DNA of 32,489 bases from Acidilobaceae archaeon (GCA_026995555.1 JALWOJ010000003.1:1-32489), one strand, 5' to 3'; shown: positions 1 to 7,888, numbered from the stretch's first letter. Notes: generated by a model from the sequence alone, not told the origin. Program-made: numbers and translations.

Positions 1-44
1 CTCGGGTGCAAGCCGAGCGCTCTTCCAGGCTGAGCTACCGGCCC
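1..44 (-). tRNA. tRNA-Ala(UGC), 5' half, truncated by window edge
   Basis: Read on the minus strand from 44 down to 1, the sequence gives an acceptor strand GGGCCGG, a D-arm with GCUC/GAGC stem, and an anticodon arm with a perfect 5-bp stem CUCGG/CCGAG enclosing the 7-base loop CUUGCAC. The anticodon is UGC (plus-strand positions 8-10), so the tRNA carries alanine. The window ends exactly at the 3' side of the anticodon stem, so the variable loop, T-arm and 3' acceptor strand lie outside. No intron is visible in the part present, including the position just after the anticodon. Confidence 0.9.
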
Positions 45-73
45 ACCATCAGAAGCTTCTCCCGCTTAGAGGA

Positions 74-84
74 TTAAAAATTAA
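74..84 (-). promoter_or_regulatory. TATA-like box upstream of tRNA-Ala, possibly bidirectional
   Basis: The minus-strand element TTAATTTTTAA lies about 30-40 bases upstream of the tRNA 5' end at 44, the expected place for an archaeal TATA box with a short leader. The same AT-rich block reads TTAAAAATTAA on the plus strand, about 70 bases before the MEMO-family start codon, so it may serve both divergent genes. This is inferred from position and composition only. Confidence 0.4.
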
Positions 85-151
85 CCCTTTTCCCCGGGCT
101 CTTCTTTATTAAACTGAATTGACAGGGTTCAAAGGAGGTTGGGGGATCCTT

Positions 152-1024
152 ATGGCCTTTAAGAGGAGGAGGCCTGCAGTTGCTGGGAACTTTTATCCTG
201 CAGATAAGGACGAGCTTATAAAGGCCATAGAGAGGGCCTTTCTTCATCCAATCGGCCCAGGGAAGCTTCCCGAACCTTACCTTTGGAGGAGGAAGAGGAG
301 CATAGGTTTCGTCGTTCCCCACGCAGGTTACCTTTACAGCGGCCCTGTTGCGGCAAACGCTTACTACAAGTTAGCTGAGGAGGGCTCCCCAAGGACGATC
401 ATAATAATAGGGCCTAATCATCAGGGGTTTGGGAGCCTTGTTGCAACCTATGGAGAGGGGGTCTGGGAGACCCCTCTCGGCGAGGTCGAAATAGATTATG
501 ATGTGGTTAAGGAGCTCGTCTCTAGGAGCAAGTACCTGGACATAGATGACAGGGCTCATAAGTTTGAGCACTCTGTCGAGGTCCAGCTTCCATTCCTTCA
601 ATACATGTTTGACTCAAAGTTCAAACTTGTCCCAATAACTCTCCTTCATCAGACCCCAGAGATCTCTAAAGATTTGGCAAACGCGATCTATTCTGTTGAG
701 AAGGAGCTAGATCTGGACTATGTGCTTATAGCCAGCAGCGACTTCACCCATTACGAGCCCCATGAGGTTGCTGTCAAGAAGGACAGCATAGCCCTTGAGA
801 GGATAAAAAAGCTCGATCCCGAGGGTCTCTTTGCTGTAATTGAGAAATATGATATATCCATGTGCGGTCCTGGTGCAGTTGCGACCCTCCTCTACTTAGG
901 AAGGCTTAAGGGGGCTGAGGAGGCTGAAGTGTTGAGGCATGCGACGAGCGGGGATGTGATAGGGGAGAAGGGCTGGGTCGTCGGCTACGCCGCGGTCAGG
1001 GTCCCTCTTCCTCAAAAGAAGTGA
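152..1024 (+). CDS. MEMO-family protein (AmmeMemoRadiSam system protein B-like)
   Basis: The 290-residue product belongs to the MEMO family, which shares its fold with class III extradiol dioxygenases and is widespread in archaea without a settled enzymatic role. Family landmarks are RRPAVAGNFYP at residues 6-16, PHAGYLYSG at 56-64 with His57, GPNHQG at 87-92 with His90, EHSVEVQLPFLQ at 139-150, SSDFTHY at 195-201 and CGPG at 238-241. His57, His90 and Cys238 correspond to the metal-ligand set described for human MEMO1. An in-frame TTG at 119 would add 11 residues. The ATG at 152 was chosen because the family motif starts close to it and an AAAGGAGGT ribosome site lies at 131-139. It is the first gene of the isoprenoid operon. 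Its job there is unknown. Confidence 0.9.
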   Translation: MAFKRRRPAVAGNFYPADKDELIKAIERAFLHPIGPGKLPEPYLWRRKRSIGFVVPHAGYLYSGPVAANAYYKLAEEGSPRTIIIIGPNHQGFGSLVATYGEGVWETPLGEVEIDYDVVKELVSRSKYLDIDDRAHKFEHSVEVQLPFLQYMFDSKFKLVPITLLHQTPEISKDLANAIYSVEKELDLDYVLIASSDFTHYEPHEVAVKKDSIALERIKKLDPEGLFAVIEKYDISMCGPGAVATLLYLGRLKGAEEAEVLRHATSGDVIGEKGWVVGYAAVRVPLPQKK

Positions 1025-1079
1025 TCTTGTTAGCTTTTAACTGAGGTCCTTGCAGTAAGTACTTCGGGAAGGTTGGGAG

Positions 1080-1874
1080 ATGGGAAAGTTAAGGCTTTCT
1101 TTAAAGGTTCCAGCTGTCCTTCTGGGGGTTCCTGTACCGCAGTCGGAGAACCCATACATAGCCGTGCCCATATCGTCGATGATCGTTAGGGTTGGGCTTG
1201 AGCCCTCAAAGGATCCCTCCTTAGAGCTCCTGGGCGAGCCTCCAAGGGCCCCTCTGATCAGGGGGATCTTGGAGGAGTTCTGGGTGAGGCTCTGCAGGGG
1301 AATGGAGATGTCATATATTGCTAGGATCTCGATAGAGGACGTAGTGGGCTCTCCCGGCCCCTCAGGGGTCTATGCCGCCCTCACGGTCGCCCTCCTTCAC
1401 TCCCTGGCAAAGGAGCATGGGGAGGTCCTTGATGAGTATGAGATCGCTGAGATGGGAAGGCTATCAGATCCCTTCAACGAAGGGCCTCCCTGGTCCGGCA
1501 TAGTGGATGCCTTAAGGTTTTCCGTCTGTTATGGAGCAACCGTTGCCTATAGAAACGAGGAGGAGGTTGCAAAGTTCGAGACAGGAGGCCTAGGGCTCAA
1601 ATATGAGAGCTTTCTACCGGTCAGGGAGCCCAGGATCACGAGGGAAAGTGTTGGCGGAGAAATATACAATGCCCTTGTCAAGCTCTCCGGTCTCGTAACT
1701 TTGGAGGGGGCAATTATGATCAGGGAAGGAAGGGAGCTGGGGGAGGTTCTGAAGAGGCTAACGCCGCTTCAGGAGGCCATAGCTCTGGGCGTCTGGGGGT
1801 TAAGTCCCAGAAGGGGTAGAATTTTAGCCCCAGGACTTCCTAGAAACTTTGAGTACTATAGGGCTGAGGCCTGA
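1080..1874 (+). CDS. Degenerate GHMP-kinase-like protein, function unknown
   Basis: The 264-residue product resembles GHMP kinases such as mevalonate kinase in outline. It has an N-terminal strand segment ending in PYIAVPISS (25-33), a glycine/serine-rich stretch SPGPSGVYAALTVALL (91-106) where the ATP-binding GLGSSAA-type loop would be, and WSGIVDALRFSVCYGATV (138-155) resembling the PSGxD region with Asp143. The ATP loop is not canonical, and the C-terminal glycine-rich third GHMP motif is absent. The protein is also shorter than the usual 300 or so residues. It sits between the MEMO gene and isopentenyl phosphate kinase, with a GGAAGGTTGGGAG ribosome site directly before ATG. It may be a pseudoenzyme or a regulatory subunit for the pathway. 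Assigning it as mevalonate kinase is not justified by what is visible. Confidence 0.6.
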   Translation: MGKLRLSLKVPAVLLGVPVPQSENPYIAVPISSMIVRVGLEPSKDPSLELLGEPPRAPLIRGILEEFWVRLCRGMEMSYIARISIEDVVGSPGPSGVYAALTVALLHSLAKEHGEVLDEYEIAEMGRLSDPFNEGPPWSGIVDALRFSVCYGATVAYRNEEEVAKFETGGLGLKYESFLPVREPRITRESVGGEIYNALVKLSGLVTLEGAIMIREGRELGEVLKRLTPLQEAIALGVWGLSPRRGRILAPGLPRNFEYYRAEA

Positions 1875-1875
1875 G

Positions 1876-2610
1876 ATGTTGTTCTGTAAAAGCTCCGTCA
1901 TAAAGCTTGGTGGGAGCTTCATAACAGTCAAGGACAGCCTTTGCACGGTTAATTGGGGCTCCTTGATATCAGCCGCCGAGCAGCTTTCTCAGTATGTAAA
2001 GGAGGGAGGTAGGCTAGTAATAGTTCATGGTGGCGGGAGCTTTGGACATCCTGCCGTTAAGGACGTGATTAAGGAGAAGGGGAGGATGGACATAAGCGGG
2101 GTTGGCTACGTTCAGGAGGCAATGTTGTCTTTAGCTACAAAGGTGTTCAAGGTCCTTAGGGCATATGAAATAGATGCTGTCCTTCACACAACGCATACAA
2201 TATGCAGCTGCGAGACCTGCTCATATGAAAGCGTTATACGCGACTTCAAGAAAGGTCTTGTCCCTATAGTTTATGGAGATGCTGTTCCCTGTAACGACAC
2301 ATTTGTTGTTGTCAGCGGAGATAGGCTCGCGGCCGAGATCGCCTCTGAGCTGGGGGTCGACTGTCTCATCTACGCCGTTGATGTTCCAGGAATACTTATC
2401 AACGATAAGGTTGTTGAAAGGGTGAAGGTTAGTGACATAATTGATCTCGTTGGCGGTTCAGGGGATATAACGGGCGGGATGAGAGGAAAGGTAATCGAGG
2501 CCTCAAGGGCGATCGGAAAGGTCAAGAGAATAGTCATCGTCGGCGGAAAGGAAAACGGAATTATAAAGGCCTTAAGAGGTGAAAAAGTGGGTACGGAGAT
2601 TGTCGGGTAA
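1876..2610 (+). CDS. ipk: Isopentenyl phosphate kinase
   Basis: This 244-residue amino-acid-kinase-fold enzyme phosphorylates isopentenyl phosphate to isopentenyl diphosphate, the last step to the C5 building block in the archaeal mevalonate route. Diagnostic features are IKLGGSFIT at residues 9-17, HGGGSFGH at 51-58 (His58 matches the catalytic histidine that marks IPKs within the family), SGDRLAAEIASELG, DVPGI and DITGGMRGKV. A TTG at 1849 would overlap the previous gene by 26 bases. ATG at 1876 is preferred because it starts right after the upstream TGA (1872-1874), has GAGG six bases before it, and places IKLGGS at the usual distance from the N-terminus. The 3' end overlaps the isomerase gene. 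Confidence 0.93.
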   Translation: MLFCKSSVIKLGGSFITVKDSLCTVNWGSLISAAEQLSQYVKEGGRLVIVHGGGSFGHPAVKDVIKEKGRMDISGVGYVQEAMLSLATKVFKVLRAYEIDAVLHTTHTICSCETCSYESVIRDFKKGLVPIVYGDAVPCNDTFVVVSGDRLAAEIASELGVDCLIYAVDVPGILINDKVVERVKVSDIIDLVGGSGDITGGMRGKVIEASRAIGKVKRIVIVGGKENGIIKALRGEKVGTEIVG

Positions 2611-3727
2611 GGGAACTGCGAATAGGAAGCTTGAACATATAAGGATCGTTCTTGAGAAGGACGTTGAGTCCTCTGAGGGCACTCTTCTGGAGTACGTCAG
2701 GCTTCCTCATAATCCCCTTCCTGAGCTTAACATGGATGAAATCGATACATCTGTTGAGCTGTTCGGGAAGAAGCTAAAGGCTCCAATAATGATAACTGGG
2801 ATGACTGGGGGTCATCCTGAGGTAGCCTGGATAAACTCAGCTATAGCTAAGGTTGCCGAGAAGTACGGGATTGCCATGGGGGTTGGCAGTCAGAGGGCGG
2901 CTTTGGAGGACCCGAAGCTCGAGGACACGTTTAGGGTTGCAAGGGAAAACGCTCCAAATGCAGTCATCGTTGCAAACATCGGCGGGGCCCAGCTCTCAAA
3001 GGGTCTTGAAATTGAAAAGATTGAGAAGATAGTTGATATGATTAAGGCTGACGCCCTCGCAATACATCTTAATCCTGCTCAGGAGGCCTTTCAGCCCGAG
3101 GGGGAGCCCGTATATAGGAACGTAATTAAGGAGATAAAGAAAATCGTTGATGAGCTAAATGTCCCCATAATAGTTAAGGAGACCGGGGCAGGGCTTAACG
3201 GAGCTGTTGCTAGGGAGCTTTGGGAGCTCGGAGTCAGGTGTTTCGACGTCTCTGGCCTTGGGGGCACGAGCTGGATAAAGGTGGAGACCTTGAGGAAGGA
3301 CTTCAGAAGAAACCCTGACGGATTTCCCGACCTGTGGGGAAACCCGACAGCAGTTTCAATAATTGATCTCAGAACTTCCGTTCCAGATGCATGTATCATA
3401 GCGAGTGGAGGGATAAGATCTGGCCTTGACGTGGCTAAAAGCATAACAATAGGGGCAGATCTTGGAGGCTTTGCCCTTCCAGCTCTAAGGGCCCTGTCCC
3501 TTAGGGGAGAGGAGGGTCTTGAAAGGTTCATAGATGACACTATATGGCAGATTAGAGTTGCAATGTTTCTGACAGGATCTAGGAACATAGATATGCTGAG
3601 GATGGTAAGACCTGTAATTTGGGGAAGACTGTTGGAAGAGTTGAAGTCATTAGGGATATCGTTAGAGGAACTTTCGATGGCTAAAATAAGGAGGATCCTC
3701 TCTAAGAGAAGGGGGCGAGAGGGTTGA
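2579..3727 (+). CDS. fni: Type 2 isopentenyl-diphosphate delta-isomerase (FMN/NADPH)
   Basis: This FMN-dependent enzyme interconverts isopentenyl and dimethylallyl diphosphate, supplying both substrates for prenyl chain synthesis. It has the ordered motifs of the IDI-2 TIM barrel: NRKLEHI near the N-terminus, ITGMTGGHPE, MGVGSQRAALEDP, VANIGGAQL, AIHLNPAQEAFQPEGEP, IIVKETGAG, SGLGGTSW and ASGGIRSGLDVAKSI. At 382 residues it is slightly longer than usual because the GTG start at 2579 lies inside the kinase gene (32-base overlap). A TTG at 2600 would also be compatible with the family N-terminus, so the start is uncertain by 7 codons. The 3' end overlaps the next start by 4 bases (TTGA). Confidence 0.95.
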   Translation: MKKWVRRLSGKGTANRKLEHIRIVLEKDVESSEGTLLEYVRLPHNPLPELNMDEIDTSVELFGKKLKAPIMITGMTGGHPEVAWINSAIAKVAEKYGIAMGVGSQRAALEDPKLEDTFRVARENAPNAVIVANIGGAQLSKGLEIEKIEKIVDMIKADALAIHLNPAQEAFQPEGEPVYRNVIKEIKKIVDELNVPIIVKETGAGLNGAVARELWELGVRCFDVSGLGGTSWIKVETLRKDFRRNPDGFPDLWGNPTAVSIIDLRTSVPDACIIASGGIRSGLDVAKSITIGADLGGFALPALRALSLRGEEGLERFIDDTIWQIRVAMFLTGSRNIDMLRMVRPVIWGRLLEELKSLGISLEELSMAKIRRILSKRRGREG

Positions 3728-4728
3728 GTGAGAGGCTTGAAAGGCTTCTAGACGTTTATGCTAAGATGGTAACTGATTATATCTTCAAGATGGTAAGGGG
3801 AAGGCCAGAGATACTTTACAAGGCCTCCCTCCACTTAATAAAGGCTGGAGGAAAAAGGCTCAGGCCCTTCATAACGCTCGCAACCGCCAGAATGCTCTCA
3901 GGTACATCTGGCGAGGCGAGGGCCCTCCCCCTAGCTGCCGCTGTGGAACTATTTCACAACTTCACTTTAATTCATGACGACATAATTGATAAGGATGAGT
4001 TCAGGAGAGGGGTTCCAACCACTCATGTAGCTTATGGGCTTGAATGGGCCCTTCTGGCTGGAGACCTCCTCTTTGCAGAGTCCTTTAGGGTCTTAGAGGA
4101 CGGCCTGGAAAGGGGGCTGGGATTTGAAGATCTTGGCAGGGCCATGTTAATACTTTCGAGGGCGGCAAAGAGGGTTAGCGAGGGTCAGGCCTTTGACATG
4201 GAGTTTGAGAAGAGATGGGACGTTGACATAAACGACTACCTTGAGATGATATATCTTAAGACGGGAGCCTTAATAGAGGCCTCAGCAATGCTTGGCGGTA
4301 TCGCCGCGTTAGAGGATGACGAGGTAGTTAGTCTCCTTGGCGAATACGGCAGGCTTGTGGGCATTGCATTTCAAATAAAGGATGACATACTGGGGATCTA
4401 TGGAGATCCTGCGAAGACGGGAAAGCCTGTCTATAGCGACCTTAGGGAGGGCAAAAAGACGATCCTGATCATATATGCCCTTAACAAGCTTGACAATGAT
4501 AAGAGGGAGAAGATCAAGAATGTCGTGGGAAGGAAGGCCAGTGAGGAGGAGTACAGAGAGGTGGCTGAGCTTATCAGGGAAAGTGGGGCTTTGAAGTATG
4601 CTGAAGACATGGCTTACAGCATGTCAAGGAGGGCCCTCAGAATTCTCGATAGCTTAGATGTTGTTGATGAGGAGTCCAGAGAGGCTCTTAGAGAGCTTGC
4701 CGTCTTCGTTGTCGAGAGGGACCATTAG
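3724..4728 (+). CDS. idsA: Geranylgeranyl diphosphate synthase (short-chain trans-prenyltransferase)
   Basis: The 334-residue enzyme condenses IPP with allylic diphosphates to make the C20 precursor of archaeal ether lipids. It shows GGKRLRP at residues 42-48, the first aspartate-rich motif DDIID at 85-89, RRGVPTTH at 94-101, the KT segment at 179-180 and the second aspartate-rich region IKDDILG at 218-224. An aromatic residue, Phe80, sits five positions before the first motif. In archaeal type I GGPP synthases that position limits the product to C20, so GGPP is the likely product. The TTG start overlaps the isomerase stop as TTGA, and the TAG stop overlaps the next GTG by one base, indicating translational coupling through the operon. 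Confidence 0.94.
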   Translation: MSERLERLLDVYAKMVTDYIFKMVRGRPEILYKASLHLIKAGGKRLRPFITLATARMLSGTSGEARALPLAAAVELFHNFTLIHDDIIDKDEFRRGVPTTHVAYGLEWALLAGDLLFAESFRVLEDGLERGLGFEDLGRAMLILSRAAKRVSEGQAFDMEFEKRWDVDINDYLEMIYLKTGALIEASAMLGGIAALEDDEVVSLLGEYGRLVGIAFQIKDDILGIYGDPAKTGKPVYSDLREGKKTILIIYALNKLDNDKREKIKNVVGRKASEEEYREVAELIRESGALKYAEDMAYSMSRRALRILDSLDVVDEESREALRELAVFVVERDH

Positions 4729-5246
4729 TGAGTCTTGACCACGAATTTAGTCCTGAGGACTACAGGTTTCCTAGGCTTTATGTTGCGGATGAAAAGTCCC
4801 CTGACATGATCACGTTATATCCAGATAAGGGCTGTTACGTTCATGGAGAGAGGAGTGGAGGAATAAAGGCTGGTCTCGTACCTTACGAATCTGGTTGGAA
4901 TCTCATACTAGATCCTGTCGAGGCCAAGATCATCAGAGCCTTTGCAGTCATAGTTCCTTGGCTTAAGGATGAAGCTATTTATGTTAGTGCGGGAGTAAAA
5001 GTTAAACTGATAGAGGTTGAAGGAGTCCAAGTTAACTTCATTGCTAGAGAGGGGGAGAAGGTAGACGAGAAGACCGTGCTCGCTTACGTTGTCACAAACA
5101 AGGGAGAGACGAGGACTTTAAAGGCAAATACAAAGGGGCTAATAGTATACATAGCTTGGAGACCTTCATCCAATCCTGAAAGATACGTTTACCTAATTAC
5201 AGATCCGAACGACATCAAGATGTTGAAGCCCAAGTGCTCCAATTAG
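4728..5246 (+). CDS. DUF2118 family protein with a biotinyl/lipoyl-like domain
   Basis: This 172-residue protein resembles the archaeal DUF2118 family, which has no assigned reaction. Its N-terminal part carries FPRLYVADE and DMITLYPDKGCY. The C-terminal third (about 110-150, REGEKVDEKTVLAYVVTNKG followed by RTLKANTKGLIVYI) has the rhythm of a biotinyl/lipoyl carrier-type beta sandwich, where G-x-x-V-x-x-G/K strands precede a hairpin. No classical MKM or DKA lysine hairpin is seen, so it may not be lipoylated or biotinylated. The GTG start shares a base with the upstream TAG, placing it as the last gene of the isoprenoid operon. Its 3' end overlaps the opposing Sm-like gene by 4 bases. Confidence 0.75.
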   Translation: MSLDHEFSPEDYRFPRLYVADEKSPDMITLYPDKGCYVHGERSGGIKAGLVPYESGWNLILDPVEAKIIRAFAVIVPWLKDEAIYVSAGVKVKLIEVEGVQVNFIAREGEKVDEKTVLAYVVTNKGETRTLKANTKGLIVYIAWRPSSNPERYVYLITDPNDIKMLKPKCSN

Positions 5247-5506
5247 GGGGAATATTCAGGAGCGGCTTCCTCAGGGTTAAAGCTTATGTACAACACCATA
5301 CTCCCTCTTATCAGAACGTCCCCATACTTTGCCACAGGCTTTCCACCATCCTTAACCTCTGCGGTGTTCGACAAAATTAGGTTCATAGTTCTGTCAGTAA
5401 CCTTAAGCATGCCAACGTACTCTGTACCGTCCTTAAGCTTTACAAAGACCACCTTACCAATGGCCTCTCTTAGATATCTAAGAGGGTTTGCTTTCTGCAC
5501 GGACAT
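5243..5506 (-). CDS. Sm-like (LSm) archaeal RNA-binding protein
   Basis: The 87-residue product is a single Sm domain. The Sm1 motif runs from GKVVFVKLKDG (about 17-27) through EYVGMLKVTDRTMNLIL, and the Sm2 motif is the GDVLIRGSMVLYIS segment (about 62-75) with the characteristic I-R-G. Archaeal Sm proteins form heptameric rings that bind U-rich RNA and act in RNA processing. The ATG at 5506 has AGGGGTG (5514-5520) eight bases upstream. It is convergent with the DUF2118 gene and lies 95 bases downstream of the HAD gene, with its own TATA-like element, so it is probably expressed independently of the purine operon. Confidence 0.93.
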   Translation of the reverse strand: MSVQKANPLRYLREAIGKVVFVKLKDGTEYVGMLKVTDRTMNLILSNTAEVKDGGKPVAKYGDVLIRGSMVLYISFNPEEAAPEYSP

Positions 5507-5542
5507 TTAGCAGCACCCCTATTCTTCTCGTTTTGTCCATAT

Positions 5543-5578
5543 AACCTCTTAAGGAGAGTTGAGGTTTAGATATTTAAA
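5543..5578 (-). promoter_or_regulatory. Promoter region of the Sm-like gene with a small inverted repeat
   Basis: The TATA-like TTTAAATAT (minus strand) lies at 5570-5578, which predicts a start of transcription near 5547 and a leader of about 40 bases. Between the TATA box and that start, AACCTC (5543-5548) and GAGGTT (5561-5566) form a 6-bp inverted repeat around a partly symmetric CTCTTAAGGAG core. The repeat could be an operator or a hairpin at the end of the upstream HAD transcript. Neither is proven. Confidence 0.4.
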
Positions 5579-5601
5579 GAATTCTGGCTGTTCTAAAAGG
5601 A

Positions 5602-6408
5602 TTAAGCAAGTCCCTCTTTGAGGTTGCTAAGTATGCAGGTAGGCCTCATATCCTCCCTTGCTTTTTCCACGTCTTCCCTTCTAGTCACTCCAGTCAAAAC
5701 TAAGATTGAGTCTATGCCAGCCCTATTCGCCATCAATATGTCGGTCTCAAGTCTATCCCCTATGATAACCGCGTTGGCAGAACCCCTCTCTCCAAGGGCT
5801 ATCTTTACCATCCAGGGGTTAGGCTTGCCGGCAACAAAATCAGGCTCCCTCCCCAGAGAGGCCTCTAAAGCGGCCACTATAGCTCCAGCCCCTGGCGCTC
5901 TCGATCCTCTCTCTAAAGGAAATGTAGGATCCTTATTTGATGCTATGAAAAGCGCTCCATCGGTTATAGCCTTGTAGGCAGCATTTAGCTTTGAGTACGT
6001 AAGGTTTCTATCAAGACCGACAATTACGGCATCAACTAAGCCTGAAAGAGCCTCACTTCTCGTAGCGAGCCTTAAGCCCATCTTTGTTGCCTCCTCAGCG
6101 AGGCCTTCCTCTCCGAGTATGTATGTTAGCGAGTTAGGTCTCCTCCTTGAAAGCCAGAGGACTGAGGCATAGCCGCTAGTAATTATGTTGTTTTCGCTTA
6201 CATCAATCCCCAAATTTTTCAGGAGGATCGAATAAACGGATCTAGACCTCGTAGAGTTGTTGGTCACGAAAAACACTTCCTTCTTAAGCTCTATGAGCTT
6301 TCTTATAGCAAGGACGTTCTCCTTAAGGGGTTCCCTCCCCCTCCACACAACGCCATCCAGATCTATAAGGAAGATATCATAATTTGAAAGCCTGCAGCTT
6401 CCGCTCAT
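5602..6408 (-). CDS. HAD-superfamily phosphatase, NagD/4-nitrophenylphosphatase-like (class IIA)
   Basis: The 268-residue protein is a haloacid-dehalogenase phosphatase with a C2-type cap. Motif I is DLDG with Asp16 and Asp18, motif II is TNNST, and the lysine motif is seen around ASNKDPTFP and GKPNPWM. Motif III is GDRLETDILMANRAG. Class IIA members hydrolyse small phosphate esters such as nucleotides, phosphoglycolate or sugar phosphates. The substrate cannot be read from the sequence. A TTG at 6429 would abut the purP stop. ATG at 6408 is preferred because AGGTGA (6414-6419) lies five bases before it. It is the last gene of the purine operon, 21 bases after purP, which hints at a nucleotide or pathway-intermediate substrate. 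Confidence 0.85.
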   Translation of the reverse strand: MSGSCRLSNYDIFLIDLDGVVWRGREPLKENVLAIRKLIELKKEVFFVTNNSTRSRSVYSILLKNLGIDVSENNIITSGYASVLWLSRRRPNSLTYILGEEGLAEEATKMGLRLATRSEALSGLVDAVIVGLDRNLTYSKLNAAYKAITDGALFIASNKDPTFPLERGSRAPGAGAIVAALEASLGREPDFVAGKPNPWMVKIALGERGSANAVIIGDRLETDILMANRAGIDSILVLTGVTRREDVEKAREDMRPTCILSNLKEGLA

Positions 6409-6429
6409 AGCTGTCACCTGAACGCTCAA

Positions 6430-7470
6430 TTATCTTAGAACGTCGTAAAGTCTATCCCTTTCCAATGCAAGCTTTATCTCCCTTGCTATCCTCCTCCCCA
6501 TGCTCATAGGTTCATCCCAGTAGAGCCAGGAATAGGGGCTTCCGTTTATGTATAGGTTAGTTCCAGCAACTATTCTTCCAGAGAACTCAAAGACCACTAT
6601 AGAAAGATCGTCCTTAACAACACTTTCTAGACAGAAAGGCCCAGCTATGCCTCCCCTTTCAACATTTGTTGTTGCCTTCACAAACTTGTCTCCGTAGTCC
6701 ATGACCTTAGGAAGTAGGCTCTCCCTGAGGACCATGGGTATGTTGCCAATTACCGTGAAGGAGGGCTCTATGTCACTTTTAGGAAGCCTGCCTAGGGAGT
6801 CAGCATTGGACTCATACCTTATATCTATGCCTAGAATCTCAAGCCTCTCGAGGATTGGGCTGTAAAAATAGTGATAGTAAGCTCTGGCACCAACTACATA
6901 TTCCTGAATTATAACATCCCTCCTATTATTACCAAGCTTCTTTACAACATCCCTCTTGCCTTTCGCTATAAAGTATCCTCTTCCACCCTTAGCCCCGGGA
7001 AGCTTCACTATTACAAGATCATCAAAATCTTCCTCCAGGGAGAACTCTCTGGGAGTAGGTATTCCGGCGGACCTGAGGAACTGCATCTTCCTCCTAGGAT
7101 CCGCCTCAACCTCCATTATTTTCCTTGATCCGAAGAGTGGAATCTTGAGGTCCAAGAAACACTCCGATCCAACATATTCTACCATGCTTCCATGCGGAAC
7201 TATTATTACGTTTAGGTCCTGAAGCTTCTTAATGACTTCATCCCTACAGATCTCCTTCCATGTGTTTATATGTACAACTTTATCTATTAAGTGTCGAAAG
7301 TTTGCATAGAAGCCCTCCCTTTCGGGTATTGTTATGAGTACCGTCTCAAAGCCCTCCTTCTTAGCCCCATGAAGTATCTGAAGGGCTGAGTGACTAGCTA
7401 AAACTCCTATGCGGATGTTGTCCTTATCATAATTAGAAATAACCTCCTTTATCTCATCTATCTCTTCCAC
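6430..7470 (-). CDS. purP: 5-formaminoimidazole-4-carboxamide ribonucleotide (FAICAR) synthetase PurP
   Basis: This 346-residue ATP-grasp ligase converts AICAR, formate and ATP to FAICAR, replacing the folate-dependent transformylase half of PurH. Motifs typical of characterised archaeal PurP are [17 protein letters not shown] near the N-terminus, IVPHGS and LFGSRKIM, the ATP-grasp loop [47 protein letters not shown], and near the C-terminus [12 protein letters not shown] followed by [17 protein letters not shown]. The intact GAKGGRGYF loop makes this the better candidate for the active enzyme of the two PurP copies here. The GTG start is one base after the purE stop and has AGGTG eight bases upstream. 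Confidence 0.9.
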   Translation of the reverse strand: MEEIDEIKEVISNYDKDNIRIGVLASHSALQILHGAKKEGFETVLITIPEREGFYANFRHLIDKVVHINTWKEICRDEVIKKLQDLNVIIVPHGSMVEYVGSECFLDLKIPLFGSRKIMEVEADPRRKMQFLRSAGIPTPREFSLEEDFDDLVIVKLPGAKGGRGYFIAKGKRDVVKKLGNNRRDVIIQEYVVGARAYYHYFYSPILERLEILGIDIRYESNADSLGRLPKSDIEPSFTVIGNIPMVLRESLLPKVMDYGDKFVKATTNVERGGIAGPFCLESVVKDDLSIVVFEFSGRIVAGTNLYINGSPYSWLYWDEPMSMGRRIAREIKLALERDRLYDVLR

Positions 7471-7471
7471 C

Positions 7472-7888
7472 TTAAGAGCACCTGCCTGCGAGTTTAAGGA
7501 TCCTCAAGGCTAGATAGGCTGAATTTTCTACAATATCAATACCGACCGTTGCCACAGGAACGCCCTTAGGCATCTGGACTATTGAGAGGAGGGAGTCGAG
7601 CCCAGAAAGAGGTCCAACGGCTAGGGGCACCCCTATGACAGGTTTTTCTGTCCTGGAGGCTATGAAGCCCGGAAGCGCTGCCGAGAGTCCAGCCATAGCT
7701 ATATAGATGTCTATCTTACTGTCATTTTCTTTTATGTACTTCTCAAGCTCATCAGGATTTCTATGGGCGCTTAGAACTTTAAGATCTACTTCAATCCCGT
7801 AATCCTTTAATATGTCTACAGCTCTCTTCGCCTTATCAAGATCTTTATTGCTGCCAACGATCACAGAAACCCTAGCTTTACAGATCAT
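7472..7888 (-). CDS. purE: N5-carboxyaminoimidazole ribonucleotide mutase PurE, class I type
   Basis: The 138-residue protein makes CAIR in step six of purine synthesis. It shows the nucleotide-binding GSNKD (12-16), SAHRNPDEL (40-48) with His42, [13 protein letters not shown], and [14 protein letters not shown] followed by [15 protein letters not shown]. The SIVQMPxGxPVAT signature is that of class I PurE, which normally uses N5-CAIR from PurK, yet no purK is present in the window. Its ATG overlaps the stop of the upstream purP paralogue as ATGA. Confidence 0.93.
   Translation of the reverse strand: MICKARVSVIVGSNKDLDKAKRAVDILKDYGIEVDLKVLSAHRNPDELEKYIKENDSKIDIYIAMAGLSAALPGFIASRTEKPVIGVPLAVGPLSGLDSLLSIVQMPKGVPVATVGIDIVENSAYLALRILKLAGRCS

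Noticed and set aside
1080-1874. Mevalonate kinase assignment
   Set aside because: The canonical GHMP ATP loop and third motif are missing, so only a GHMP-like call is supported.
3091-3588. Long open frame of 165 codons on the minus strand opposite the IPP isomerase
   Set aside because: It lies wholly inside fni, whose motifs are unmistakable. The antisense product is low in complexity, with no recognisable domain.
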